The position numbers and the translations under genes were made by a program. A stretch of DNA of 5,081 nucleotides from Deltaproteobacteria bacterium (GTDB lineage: Bacteria; Desulfobacterota; G020345765). The notes under the pieces were generated by a model, which made no database searches, had not been told where the DNA came from, and saw only the letters and a list, made by a program, of their open reading frames with translations. Of the stretch, positions 1-4,539 are shown one piece after another (positions within the stretch are counted from its first letter, which is position 1; every line of letters starts with the position of its first letter). The stretch is taken from NCBI GenBank assembly GCA_030616835.1, contig JAUWWP010000228.1:1-5081 (forward strand), given 5' to 3'.

Positions 1-92
1 AGCTATGGCGGACAGGGCTACTCCCTGAATTTGTCATTTGAACTTTGGGTTTCATTTGAACTTTGAGCTTTGTCATTTGACATTAACTAATA
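1..92. repeat. Repetitive sequence just downstream of uvrB
   Basis: No gene is visible here. Positions 13-27 form a perfect 5-base-pair stem (CAGGG, loop CTACT, CCCTG). Positions 30-87 hold three imperfect tandem units (30-50, 51-68 and 69-87) sharing TTCATTTGA or GTCATTTGA followed, in the first two, by ACTTTG. The last unit (67-85) matches the reverse complement of 4318-4336 at 18 of 19 bases, so it belongs to a repeat present elsewhere in the window. On the minus strand this is the region after the uvrB stop codon, but the hairpin has no T-run after it, so I do not call it a terminator. The first 16 bases resemble the end of a palindromic repeat cut by the window edge; this is a guess. Confidence 0.6.
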
Positions 93-2093
93 TTATTCTC
101 CTCTCATTTCCAGCTCGGTCTGCTGGATGAGCTTGATCTTGTCCCGGATCTCCGCGGCCCGCTCGAACTCCAGATTTTCGGCCGCCTCTTTCATCTCCCT
201 CTTCAGGCTCTTAATAATCCTGGGGATCTCATCCAGGGGGATGTACTGCTCTTCCTTTTCGGCAACTACCGGGACGGTATAGTAATCGGCCTCATAGATT
301 GAGCGGCGGATATCGTGGATGGATTTCTTGATCCCTTCCGGGGTTATTCTGTTCTTTTTATTAAAATCACCCTGGATCTTACGGCGGCGGTTGGTCTCAT
401 CAAGAGCCACTCGCATTGAGCCGGTGATCTCATCGGCAAACATAATTACCTGCCCGTTGATATTCCGGGCGGCCCGCCCGCAGGTCTGGATCAGGGAGCG
501 CTCCGAGCGCAGGAACCCCTCCTTATCGGCATCGAGGATGGCCACCAGGGAGACCTCGGGGATGTCCAGCCCCTCCCGGAGGAGATTGATTCCGATCAGG
601 ACATCGAACTTCCCCAGCCGGAGGTCCCGAATTATCTCCATTCTCTCCAGGGTATCAATATCCGAATGAAGATACCTGACCCGAACCTCCAGGCTCCGGT
701 AGTATTCGGTAAGATCCTCAGCCATTCGCTTGGTGAGGGTGGTTACCAGCACCCGCTCATTCTTCCTGGCCCGCTCCCGGACCTCCTCCAGCAGGTCATC
801 CACCTGAGACCCGGCGGACATCACCTGGATCTCCGGGTCCATCAAACCGGTCGGCCGGATAATCTGCTCAACCACCAGGCCCCGGCTCTTCTCCAGCTCA
901 TACTCGGCCGGGGTGGCGGAAACATATACTACCTGGTTCACCAGGCCCTCGAATTCCCCAAAGTCCAAAGGTCGGTTATCCAGGGCGGAGGGCAGACGAA
1001 ATCCGTATTCAACCAGGGTCTGCTTGCGGGATCGGTCACCCCGATACATCCCCTTGATCTGGGGAATGGTGGCATGACTCTCATCCACAAATAACAGATA
1101 ATCTTTGGGAAAATAATTTATCAGGGTAGGTGGGGGCTCTCCGGGCTTGCGCCCAGTCAGATGCCGGGAGTAATTCTCAATCCCGGTGCAGAAACTCATC
1201 TCCTCCATCATCTCCAGATCAAAGAAGGTGCGCTGCTCCAGCCTCTGGGCCTCGAGCAGCTTATTCTGTGACCTAAGCTCATTCAGTCTTTCTCCAAGTT
1301 CCTCCCGGATAGCCTCCAGGGCGTTCTTCATCCTCCACTCCGGGGTGACATAGTGGCTTCCGGGATAGATAGCGATCTTCTTCAGTCTGCTCAGGACCTT
1401 TCCCCGGAGGGGGTCGATCTCGGAGATGGATTCAATGAGGTCACCGAAGAACTCGATCCGGATAGCCTTCTTTTCCTCGTGGGCGGGAAGGACCTCCACC
1501 ACATCCCCCCTCACCCGGAAGGTTCCCCGGTGGAAATCGGTGTCATTGCGCTGATACTGGAGCTCCACCAGCTTCTTCAGGACCTTGTCCCTTTCGATCT
1601 CCTGCTGGTCTTCCAGATATAATAGCATCCCCTGGTAGGCCTCGGGGGAGCCAAGCCCGTAGATGCAGGAGACGCTGGCAACAATGATAACATCGTTGCG
1701 CTCAAGCAGGGCATAGGTGGCTGAGTGCCTCATCTTATCAATCTCTTCATTGATGGAGGCATCCTTCTCGATATAGGTATCGGTCGAGGGCACATAGGCC
1801 TCGGGCTGGTAGTAATCATAGTAGCTGACGAAGTATTCCACCGCATTCTCAGGAAAGAGCTCCCGGAACTCGGTATAAAGCTGGGCAGCCAGGGTTTTAT
1901 TATGGGCAATGACCAGGGTAGGTTTATTGACCCGGGCGATCACATTGGCCATAGTGAAGGTCTTGCCCGAACCGGTCACTCCCAGGAGAACCTGGTGCCT
2001 GGCCCCTTTAAGGATATTCCGGCTCAGTTTCTCAATCGCCTGGGGCTGATCGCCCTTCGGGGTAAAATCAGTAATTAGCTTGAATTTTTCCAT
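93..2093 (-). CDS. uvrB: UvrABC system protein B (excinuclease ABC subunit UvrB)
   Basis: UvrB is the damage-verifying helicase-like subunit of nucleotide excision repair. UvrA loads it on DNA, and it recruits UvrC for incision and is released by UvrD. The 666-residue length is normal for the family. Visible in order are the N-terminal GDQPQAI motif (residues 14-20), Walker A GVTGSGKT (38-45), the aromatic beta-hairpin that clamps DNA (about 91-115, starting YYDYYQPEAY), the DESH Walker B box (337-340), the SAT motif (392-394), helicase motif VI QTCGRAARN (536-544) and the C-terminal UVR motif that contacts UvrC (about 626-661). All nucleotide-binding motifs look intact. Motif VI has Cys538 where Ile or Ala is more familiar to me. 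The ATG start fits the family's N-terminus; upstream there is only a weak AGTGG-like ribosome binding site. The stop is TAA. The gene lies after the ComEA-like gene on the same strand, but a 192-base repeat-filled gap argues against tight coupling. Confidence 0.98.
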   Translation of the reverse strand: MEKFKLITDFTPKGDQPQAIEKLSRNILKGARHQVLLGVTGSGKTFTMANVIARVNKPTLVIAHNKTLAAQLYTEFRELFPENAVEYFVSYYDYYQPEAYVPSTDTYIEKDASINEEIDKMRHSATYALLERNDVIIVASVSCIYGLGSPEAYQGMLLYLEDQQEIERDKVLKKLVELQYQRNDTDFHRGTFRVRGDVVEVLPAHEEKKAIRIEFFGDLIESISEIDPLRGKVLSRLKKIAIYPGSHYVTPEWRMKNALEAIREELGERLNELRSQNKLLEAQRLEQRTFFDLEMMEEMSFCTGIENYSRHLTGRKPGEPPPTLINYFPKDYLLFVDESHATIPQIKGMYRGDRSRKQTLVEYGFRLPSALDNRPLDFGEFEGLVNQVVYVSATPAEYELEKSRGLVVEQIIRPTGLMDPEIQVMSAGSQVDDLLEEVRERARKNERVLVTTLTKRMAEDLTEYYRSLEVRVRYLHSDIDTLERMEIIRDLRLGKFDVLIGINLLREGLDIPEVSLVAILDADKEGFLRSERSLIQTCGRAARNINGQVIMFADEITGSMRVALDETNRRRKIQGDFNKKNRITPEGIKKSIHDIRRSIYEADYYTVPVVAEKEEQYIPLDEIPRIIKSLKREMKEAAENLEFERAAEIRDKIKLIQQTELEMRGE

Positions 2094-2138
2094 AATTAAC
2101 CACTAATTCTACTGATTGAGCGGATTATTCCACCGAAT

Positions 2139-2230
2139 AAAAAATTAGGGACACTTCCCACATTAATTGCTGAACAATCATTATACCTCAAAAATGCTTT
2201 AAGGCATAAAATGTGGGAGATGTCCCTAAT
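2139..2230 (-). terminator. Possible terminator after the ComEA-like gene
   Basis: Read on the minus strand, the 21-base stem of the inverted repeat is followed directly by six T (complement of 2139-2144). It starts about 55 bases after the stop codon of the ComEA-like gene and ends about 45 bases before uvrB. The 45-base loop is long and the stem only moderately GC-rich, so this is not a classic intrinsic terminator. If it works, uvrB would need its own promoter. I saw no convincing one, only a TAGAAT hexamer very close to the ATG. Confidence 0.3.
2144..2230. repeat. REP/MITE-like inverted repeat upstream of uvrB
   Basis: The arms 2144-2164 and 2210-2230 are inverted copies matching at 19 of 21 positions; the only two mismatches are adjacent and central. 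Each arm contains TTAGGGACA and TCCCACATT. The 45-base interior has smaller pairings of its own (ATTG with CAAT near 2166-2178, and ATGC with GCAT near 2194-2207), giving a branched or cruciform-like fold. This design is typical of non-autonomous palindromic elements such as REP sequences mobilised by IS200-like or RAYT tyrosine transposases; that assignment is inferred from structure and memory, and no transposase is in the window. On the minus strand the outer stem is followed by a run of six T (complement of 2139-2144), so it might also end transcription from the ComEA-like gene. Confidence 0.75.
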
Positions 2231-2240
2231 CTAAAAGTAT

Positions 2241-2258
2241 AGGAGGTGTTCCTAATTT
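2241..2258. repeat. Third partial arm of the TTAGGGACA-type repeat
   Basis: This 18-base stretch matches the reverse complement of 2142-2159 (the left arm of the neighbouring inverted repeat) at 15 of 18 bases and lies in the same orientation as the right arm. It could be the remnant of a second element or an alternative pairing partner for the left arm. Confidence 0.5.
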
Positions 2259-2285
2259 CTCGGAAAATCAGCCTATCCTCGAAGG

Positions 2286-2684
2286 CTATTTCCCTTCCGG
2301 CTTCTTCTCTGGCTCCTTTTTTTCCGGCTCCTTTTTCTCCGGCTCCTTCTTCTCAGGCAGCTTGGCGGTGGTCTCTCCCTCGACTACGATATTATCCTTT
2401 ATTTTCTCGAGGAGCTTGTCGCCAATGCCTTTAACATTCTTGATGTCCTCGATCGCCTTAAAGTCGCCTTTCTTCTTACGATACTTAATAATTCTCTCAG
2501 CCTTCTTCTCACCGATCCCGGGAAGAAGCTGAAGTTGCTCCGAAGTGGCGGTATTGATATTTACCACCCCTTCCAGCTTGGCCTCCTCTTTCTTCTCTTC
2601 CTCACCAGCATCGGAGTTCGGGACTAAAATGGACACGGCGAATGCTATTAGAAGCACTCCCAAAAAGTAAACTAACTTCCTCAT
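2286..2684 (-). CDS. Exported ComEA-like helix-hairpin-helix protein with PEKKE tail
   Basis: This 132-residue protein begins with a signal peptide or membrane anchor (positive MRK, hydrophobic residues 4-21, possible cleavage after Ala26 in NSDAG). A charged Glu/Lys linker (28-38) follows. Then comes a ComEA-type double helix-hairpin-helix domain (about 39-102) with the characteristic VNINTAT (41-47), LLPGIG (53-58) and VKGIG (84-88). This domain binds DNA non-specifically through backbone contacts; in competent bacteria ComEA receives DNA outside the inner membrane. The protein lacks the extra SLBB-like region of Bacillus ComEA and resembles the short Gram-negative form. Residues 110-128 are nearly four copies of PEKKE, encoded by about 15-base DNA repeats. 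The ATG start is fixed by an excellent ribosome binding site; the stop is TAG. No other competence gene is visible, so a DNA-uptake role is only inferred; other extracytoplasmic DNA-binding roles are possible. Confidence 0.9.
   Translation of the reverse strand: MRKLVYFLGVLLIAFAVSILVPNSDAGEEEKKEEAKLEGVVNINTATSEQLQLLPGIGEKKAERIIKYRKKKGDFKAIEDIKNVKGIGDKLLEKIKDNIVVEGETTAKLPEKKEPEKKEPEKKEPEKKPEGK
2299..2355. repeat. 15-base coding tandem repeat (PEKKE units)
   Basis: Three 15-base units (2311-2325, 2326-2340, 2341-2355), each starting GGCTCC on the plus strand, plus a shorter related piece at 2299-2310, encode the repeated PEKKE pentapeptide at the C-terminus of the ComEA-like protein. The units differ only at a few positions. 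Because 15 bases is a whole number of codons, unit gain or loss would change tail length without breaking the frame. Confidence 0.85.
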
Positions 2685-2690
2685 TTTCTA

Positions 2691-2701
2691 ATCACCTCCT
2701 T
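2691..2701 (-). promoter_or_regulatory. Extended ribosome binding site of the ComEA-like gene
   Basis: On the minus strand this reads AAGGAGGTGAT, an eleven-base match to the complement of the usual 16S rRNA 3' tail. It ends six bases before the ATG at 2684, and the GGAGG core is ten bases away. It is the strongest ribosome binding site in the window and fixes the start of this gene. It suggests efficient translation. Confidence 0.85.
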
Positions 2702-2756
2702 TCTTGATTAATTATGTTTAAAAAGTATCCCAGATTATGCATGAACATCCGAATTA

Positions 2757-2793
2757 CTTGTCCTGAGCCCCGATGGGCATCGGGGTCGAAGGA
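2757..2793 (+). repeat. Palindromic repeat, hairpin version of the GTCCTGAGC/GTCGAAGG motif
   Basis: CTTGTCCTGAGC (2757-2768) and GTCGAAGG (2785-2792) bracket a perfect hairpin with a seven-base-pair stem, CCCCGAT (2768-2774) and ATCGGGG (2779-2785), and the loop GGGC. The same two flanking motifs occur in inverted orientation at 4417-4438 but separated by only two bases, so this looks like a repeat family with an optional hairpin. It lies between the ComEA-like gene and the polyprenyl synthase gene and has no coding potential that I believe. Confidence 0.7.
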
Positions 2794-2803
2794 GTGGCGG
2801 ATT

Positions 2804-2823
2804 GGGTTCAATAAATTGAACCC
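2804..2823. repeat. Perfect 8-base-pair hairpin just after the polyprenyl synthase gene
   Basis: GGGTTCAA (2804-2811), loop TAAA, TTGAACCC (2816-2823). On the minus strand it begins five bases after the TAA stop of the polyprenyl synthase gene and is followed about 20 bases later by the second hairpin (2768-2785). There is no T-run after either stem, so a simple intrinsic terminator is unlikely. It may protect the 3' end of the transcript, or be a dispersed palindromic repeat together with the CCCCTAC bases next to it. Confidence 0.6.
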
Positions 2824-2828
2824 CTACA

Positions 2829-3803
2829 TTAACTCTTCCTGGCGATTGCATAGTCAGCCATTAACCGAAGGGCGTATTTCTCAGGTGAGTCAGGGAAAAT
2901 ATTCAGATACTGTTTGGCCTCAGTCACATATTCGTTGGCTCGATCTAAGGCATAGTTTATGCCCCCATAGTTTTCAATCAGAGCGATAACTATATTCAGG
3001 CCCGCTTTCTTTAAGACCTTGGCGCTGATGACCTTTTCTATTTCCTTTCTTTCCTGAGGAGTGCATTTTTTTAGAGCCGAGATCAGGGGAAGGGTAACCT
3101 CTCCTTCTTTTAGGTCAGTGCCAATACCTTTGCCCAGCTCCTTTTCTTCCGAATTGTAATCCAGGCAATCATCCTTCAACTGGAAGGCAACTCCGAGATC
3201 CATTCCGAAATCGATCAGGGCTGATTCCTCCTCAGGAGAAGCCTCCCCCAAAATAGCACCAACCTGGCAGGCTACCGAGATCAGAATAGCGGTTTTCTTT
3301 ATAATTACCGAGAGATAATCATCTTCATTGAGAGTTATCTTTCTTCTGCTAACATGTTGAAGAAGCTCACCTTCGGCCATCCGGGACATAAATTCAGCGA
3401 AAATCTTTATTATGCGCAGATCACCATCCTGGGCCACCAGGGAAGAGGCCTGGGAGAAGAGATAATCACCCACCAGAATACTGGTTTTATCCCCCCAGAT
3501 GGAGTTGACGGAGGATCTTCCCCTGCGGAGCTCGGCATCATCCATCACATCATCGTGGAGCAAGGAAGCGGTATGAATAAATTCCAGTGCGCTGGCCAAA
3601 TTTATATGACGTTCACCTTGATAACCGCAAAGCCTGGCGGACAGAATAAGCAGTGAAGGTCGAAATCGCTTTCCTCCGCTCTTAAGCAAATAATCTCCGA
3701 CCTCCGGAATAATTTTCACCTGAGATTCAATATTCTTCTTAAGTACACCTTCGACCCTTTGCAGTTCCCCGCTGATTAGATCAAAGGTCTCCACTACTGG
3801 CAT
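2829..3803 (-). CDS. Long-chain trans-polyprenyl diphosphate synthase
   Basis: This enzyme joins isopentenyl diphosphate units to an allylic starter to make a long all-trans prenyl diphosphate, usually the side chain of a respiratory quinone. The 324-residue length is typical of the IspB/HepT/SdsA group. GGKRFRP (43-49) binds isopentenyl diphosphate. The first aspartate-rich motif is DDVMD (84-88) followed by LRRGR (92-96); the second is DDCLD (211-215) within FQLKDD, with the KGIGTDLKEGE loop after it. The residue five before the first motif is Ala79, a small residue that in this family lets the product grow past the C15-C20 stage; a long-chain product is thus likely but its exact length cannot be read. 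No membrane segment is expected. The ATG start has a GAGGT ribosome binding site. The gene lies 69 bases after the DUF3467 gene on the same strand and may share its transcript. I give no symbol because product length is unknown. Confidence 0.95.
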   Translation of the reverse strand: MPVVETFDLISGELQRVEGVLKKNIESQVKIIPEVGDYLLKSGGKRFRPSLLILSARLCGYQGERHINLASALEFIHTASLLHDDVMDDAELRRGRSSVNSIWGDKTSILVGDYLFSQASSLVAQDGDLRIIKIFAEFMSRMAEGELLQHVSRRKITLNEDDYLSVIIKKTAILISVACQVGAILGEASPEEESALIDFGMDLGVAFQLKDDCLDYNSEEKELGKGIGTDLKEGEVTLPLISALKKCTPQERKEIEKVISAKVLKKAGLNIVIALIENYGGINYALDRANEYVTEAKQYLNIFPDSPEKYALRLMADYAIARKS

Positions 3804-3808
3804 GCTTT

Positions 3809-3813
3809 ACCTC
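3809..3813 (-). promoter_or_regulatory. Ribosome binding site of the polyprenyl synthase gene
   Basis: On the minus strand this reads GAGGT within AAGAGGTAAAGC, five bases before the ATG at 3803. It supports that ATG as the start; the N-terminal residues also match the family's usual beginning. Confidence 0.65.
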
Positions 3814-3830
3814 TTAAAATTACCGAATCA

Positions 3831-3859
3831 AACTTACCTCAATTTCAGAGGATTGTCAA
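3831..3859 (-). promoter_or_regulatory. Weak promoter candidate for the polyprenyl synthase gene
   Basis: A perfect TTGACA -35 hexamer (complement of 3854-3859) is followed, 17 bases on, by TAAGTT (complement of 3831-3836), which matches the -10 consensus at only three of six positions. It sits in the 69-base gap after the DUF3467 gene. It could give the synthase gene its own start of transcription, but the poor -10 makes read-through from the upstream gene at least as likely. Confidence 0.25.
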
Positions 3860-3872
3860 AGAAATTTTGAGC

Positions 3873-4175
3873 TTAATGCAAGAACCCTATCTTTTCGGGA
3901 GGAGTAGGGGGAGGCTCAATCTTACCAAATTTCTCCTCGTATTTCTGCATATTGTCCTGTAGGGCATTTATCAGGCGCTTAGTGTGATGGGGGCTGGAGA
4001 TGACCCGGGCTCGCACTTTACCCCGGGGATTCTGGGGCTGGACATAGATGAAGTCAACGGTGAACTCGGTTTCGGTGTGGTTGACCATTGCCAGATTGAC
4101 ATAAACCCCCTGGGCCATTTCCTCATCCAGTTGGATCTGGATGTTCACCTGTTTTTTTTCCGGCAGCTTGGACAT
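3873..4175 (-). CDS. DUF3467 family small protein
   Basis: This 100-residue soluble protein has no signal peptide or membrane segment. The pattern IQIQLDEEMAQGVYVNLAM, then HTETEFTVDFI, a PRGKVRARVI strand, HHTKRLINALQDNMQKYEEKFG and a Pro-rich tail (PPPTPPEK) matches the small bacterial DUF3467 proteins, which I recognise from this order of motifs; their function is not established to my knowledge. The length is close to the family norm. The ATG is fixed by AAGGAGG seven to thirteen bases upstream, and a good sigma70-like promoter lies about 60 bases upstream, so this is probably the first gene of its transcript, with the polyprenyl synthase gene next. That adjacency does not by itself show a role in isoprenoid synthesis. 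Confidence 0.9.
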   Translation of the reverse strand: MSKLPEKKQVNIQIQLDEEMAQGVYVNLAMVNHTETEFTVDFIYVQPQNPRGKVRARVISSPHHTKRLINALQDNMQKYEEKFGKIEPPPTPPEKIGFLH

Positions 4176-4181
4176 AAGTTC

Positions 4182-4188
4182 CCTCCTT
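4182..4188 (-). promoter_or_regulatory. Ribosome binding site of the DUF3467 gene
   Basis: On the minus strand this reads AAGGAGG, ending six bases before the ATG at 4175. Sequence and spacing are near ideal and decide the start codon. Confidence 0.8.
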
Positions 4189-4231
4189 AATCTTTAAAAA
4201 CCTACTCAAAAACCAAAAGATATTAGTCCAT

Positions 4232-4260
4232 ATTTTAACGGAACTTTCTGGAAATGACAA
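4232..4260 (-). promoter_or_regulatory. Sigma70-like promoter for the DUF3467 gene
   Basis: On the minus strand the -35 box is TTGTCA (complement of 4255-4260, five of six consensus matches) and the -10 box is TAAAAT (complement of 4232-4237, five of six), separated by exactly 17 bases. Transcription would start near 4225, giving a leader of roughly 50 bases with the AAGGAGG site near its end. It is the best promoter match I see in the window and would drive the DUF3467 gene and possibly the polyprenyl synthase gene. Confidence 0.6.
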
Positions 4261-4317
4261 ATTAAATGTGATAAAATTTTTTTACTCTTCAGGGAATATA
4301 GTAGGGAGATGGTAAGA

Positions 4318-4336
4318 TAATGTCAAATGTCAAAGC
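4318..4336. repeat. Inverted copy of the repeat at 67-85
   Basis: The reverse complement of this stretch matches 67-85 at 18 of 19 bases (shared core CATTTGACATTA). The two copies lie outside the block of four minus-strand genes, in opposite orientation. This copy adjoins the large inverted repeat that follows and may be its outer edge. Confidence 0.6.
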
Positions 4337-4345
4337 CTAAACAAA

Positions 4346-4505
4346 ATAAATTCTAAGCACTAAGCACTAAATCCTAAACAATTTCAAATGATTAAAATCC
4401 AAAACTCAAAACATTCCCTTTGACAGGCTCAGGACAAGGTTTTGAACATTTGATATTGGAATTTTGGATTTGTTTAGGGTTTAGGATTTAGAATTTAGAA
4501 TTTAT
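4346..4505. repeat. Large imperfect inverted repeat made of 7-base units
   Basis: The arms are AT-rich. ATAAATTCTAA (4346-4356) pairs with TTAGAATTTAT (4495-4505), and CTAAATCCTAAAC (4367-4379) pairs with 4479-4491. Both arms are built on a 7-base period: four heptamers starting CTAA in the left arm (4353-4380) and five starting TTTA in the right arm (4473-4507), four of them TTTAG. Between the arms are looser related stretches (AAATCCAAAA and TTTTGGATTT) and the core at 4417-4438. This fills most of the 364-base gap between the two divergent genes. It looks like a dispersed non-coding repeat or miniature element; no reading frame in it is credible. Confidence 0.7.
4417..4438 (-). repeat. Short version of the GTCCTGAGC/GTCGAAGG motif
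   Basis: On the minus strand CTTGTCCTGAGC (complement of 4427-4438) is identical over 12 bases to 2757-2768. After two bases it is followed by GTCAAAGG, which differs by one base from GTCGAAGG at 2785-2792. The hairpin that separates these motifs in the other copy is absent here. It lies at the centre of the larger inverted repeat. Confidence 0.7.
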
Positions 4506-4539
4506 CAGTTGGCATTTGGATTTTTACTAAGATTATCTT

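Larger units (their letters stand above)
4176..4539. other. Divergent intergenic region, 364 bases
   Basis: This gap lies between the divergent DUF3467 and hydrolase starts. From left to right it holds the DUF3467 leader and promoter, an AT-rich stretch at 4261-4317 in which I see nothing specific, the short repeat at 4318-4336 and the large heptamer-based inverted repeat. I found no convincing plus-strand promoter for the hydrolase: TTGACA at 4420-4425 lies inside the repeat core and has no -10 box at proper spacing, and the TAGAAT hexamers at 4489 and 4496 lack a good -35 box. Confidence 0.6.

Noticed and set aside
30..87. Possible short CRISPR-like array in the three tandem units.
   Set aside because: The units are adjacent, unequal (21, 18 and 19 bases), lack spacers, and there are no cas genes; this is a degenerate tandem repeat.
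319..2078. Plus-strand open frames opposite uvrB (319-669, 666-1094, 1353-1622, 1725-2078).
   Set aside because: They are antisense to a fully intact, well-recognised uvrB, have no recognisable motifs and no ribosome binding sites, and their composition mirrors the complementary codons.
2246..2989. Plus-strand open frames at 2246-2434 and 2714-2989.
   Set aside because: The first is antisense to the PEKKE repeat region; the second crosses palindromic repeats and the 3' end of the polyprenyl synthase gene. Neither has a family resemblance.
3354..4190. Plus-strand open frames at 3354-3656 and 3984-4190.
   Set aside because: They are shadows of the polyprenyl synthase and DUF3467 genes, both of which have complete motifs and good starts on the other strand.
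4420..4448. TTGACA at 4420-4425 as a -35 box for the hydrolase gene.
   Set aside because: It is part of the repeat core shared with 2785-2792, and the hexamer 17 bases on (TGAACA) does not resemble a -10 box.
4473..4507. TTTAGGG heptamers as a telomere or linear replicon end.
   Set aside because: There are only five imperfect units inside an inverted repeat between ordinary genes, so the likeness to a eukaryotic telomere repeat is coincidental.
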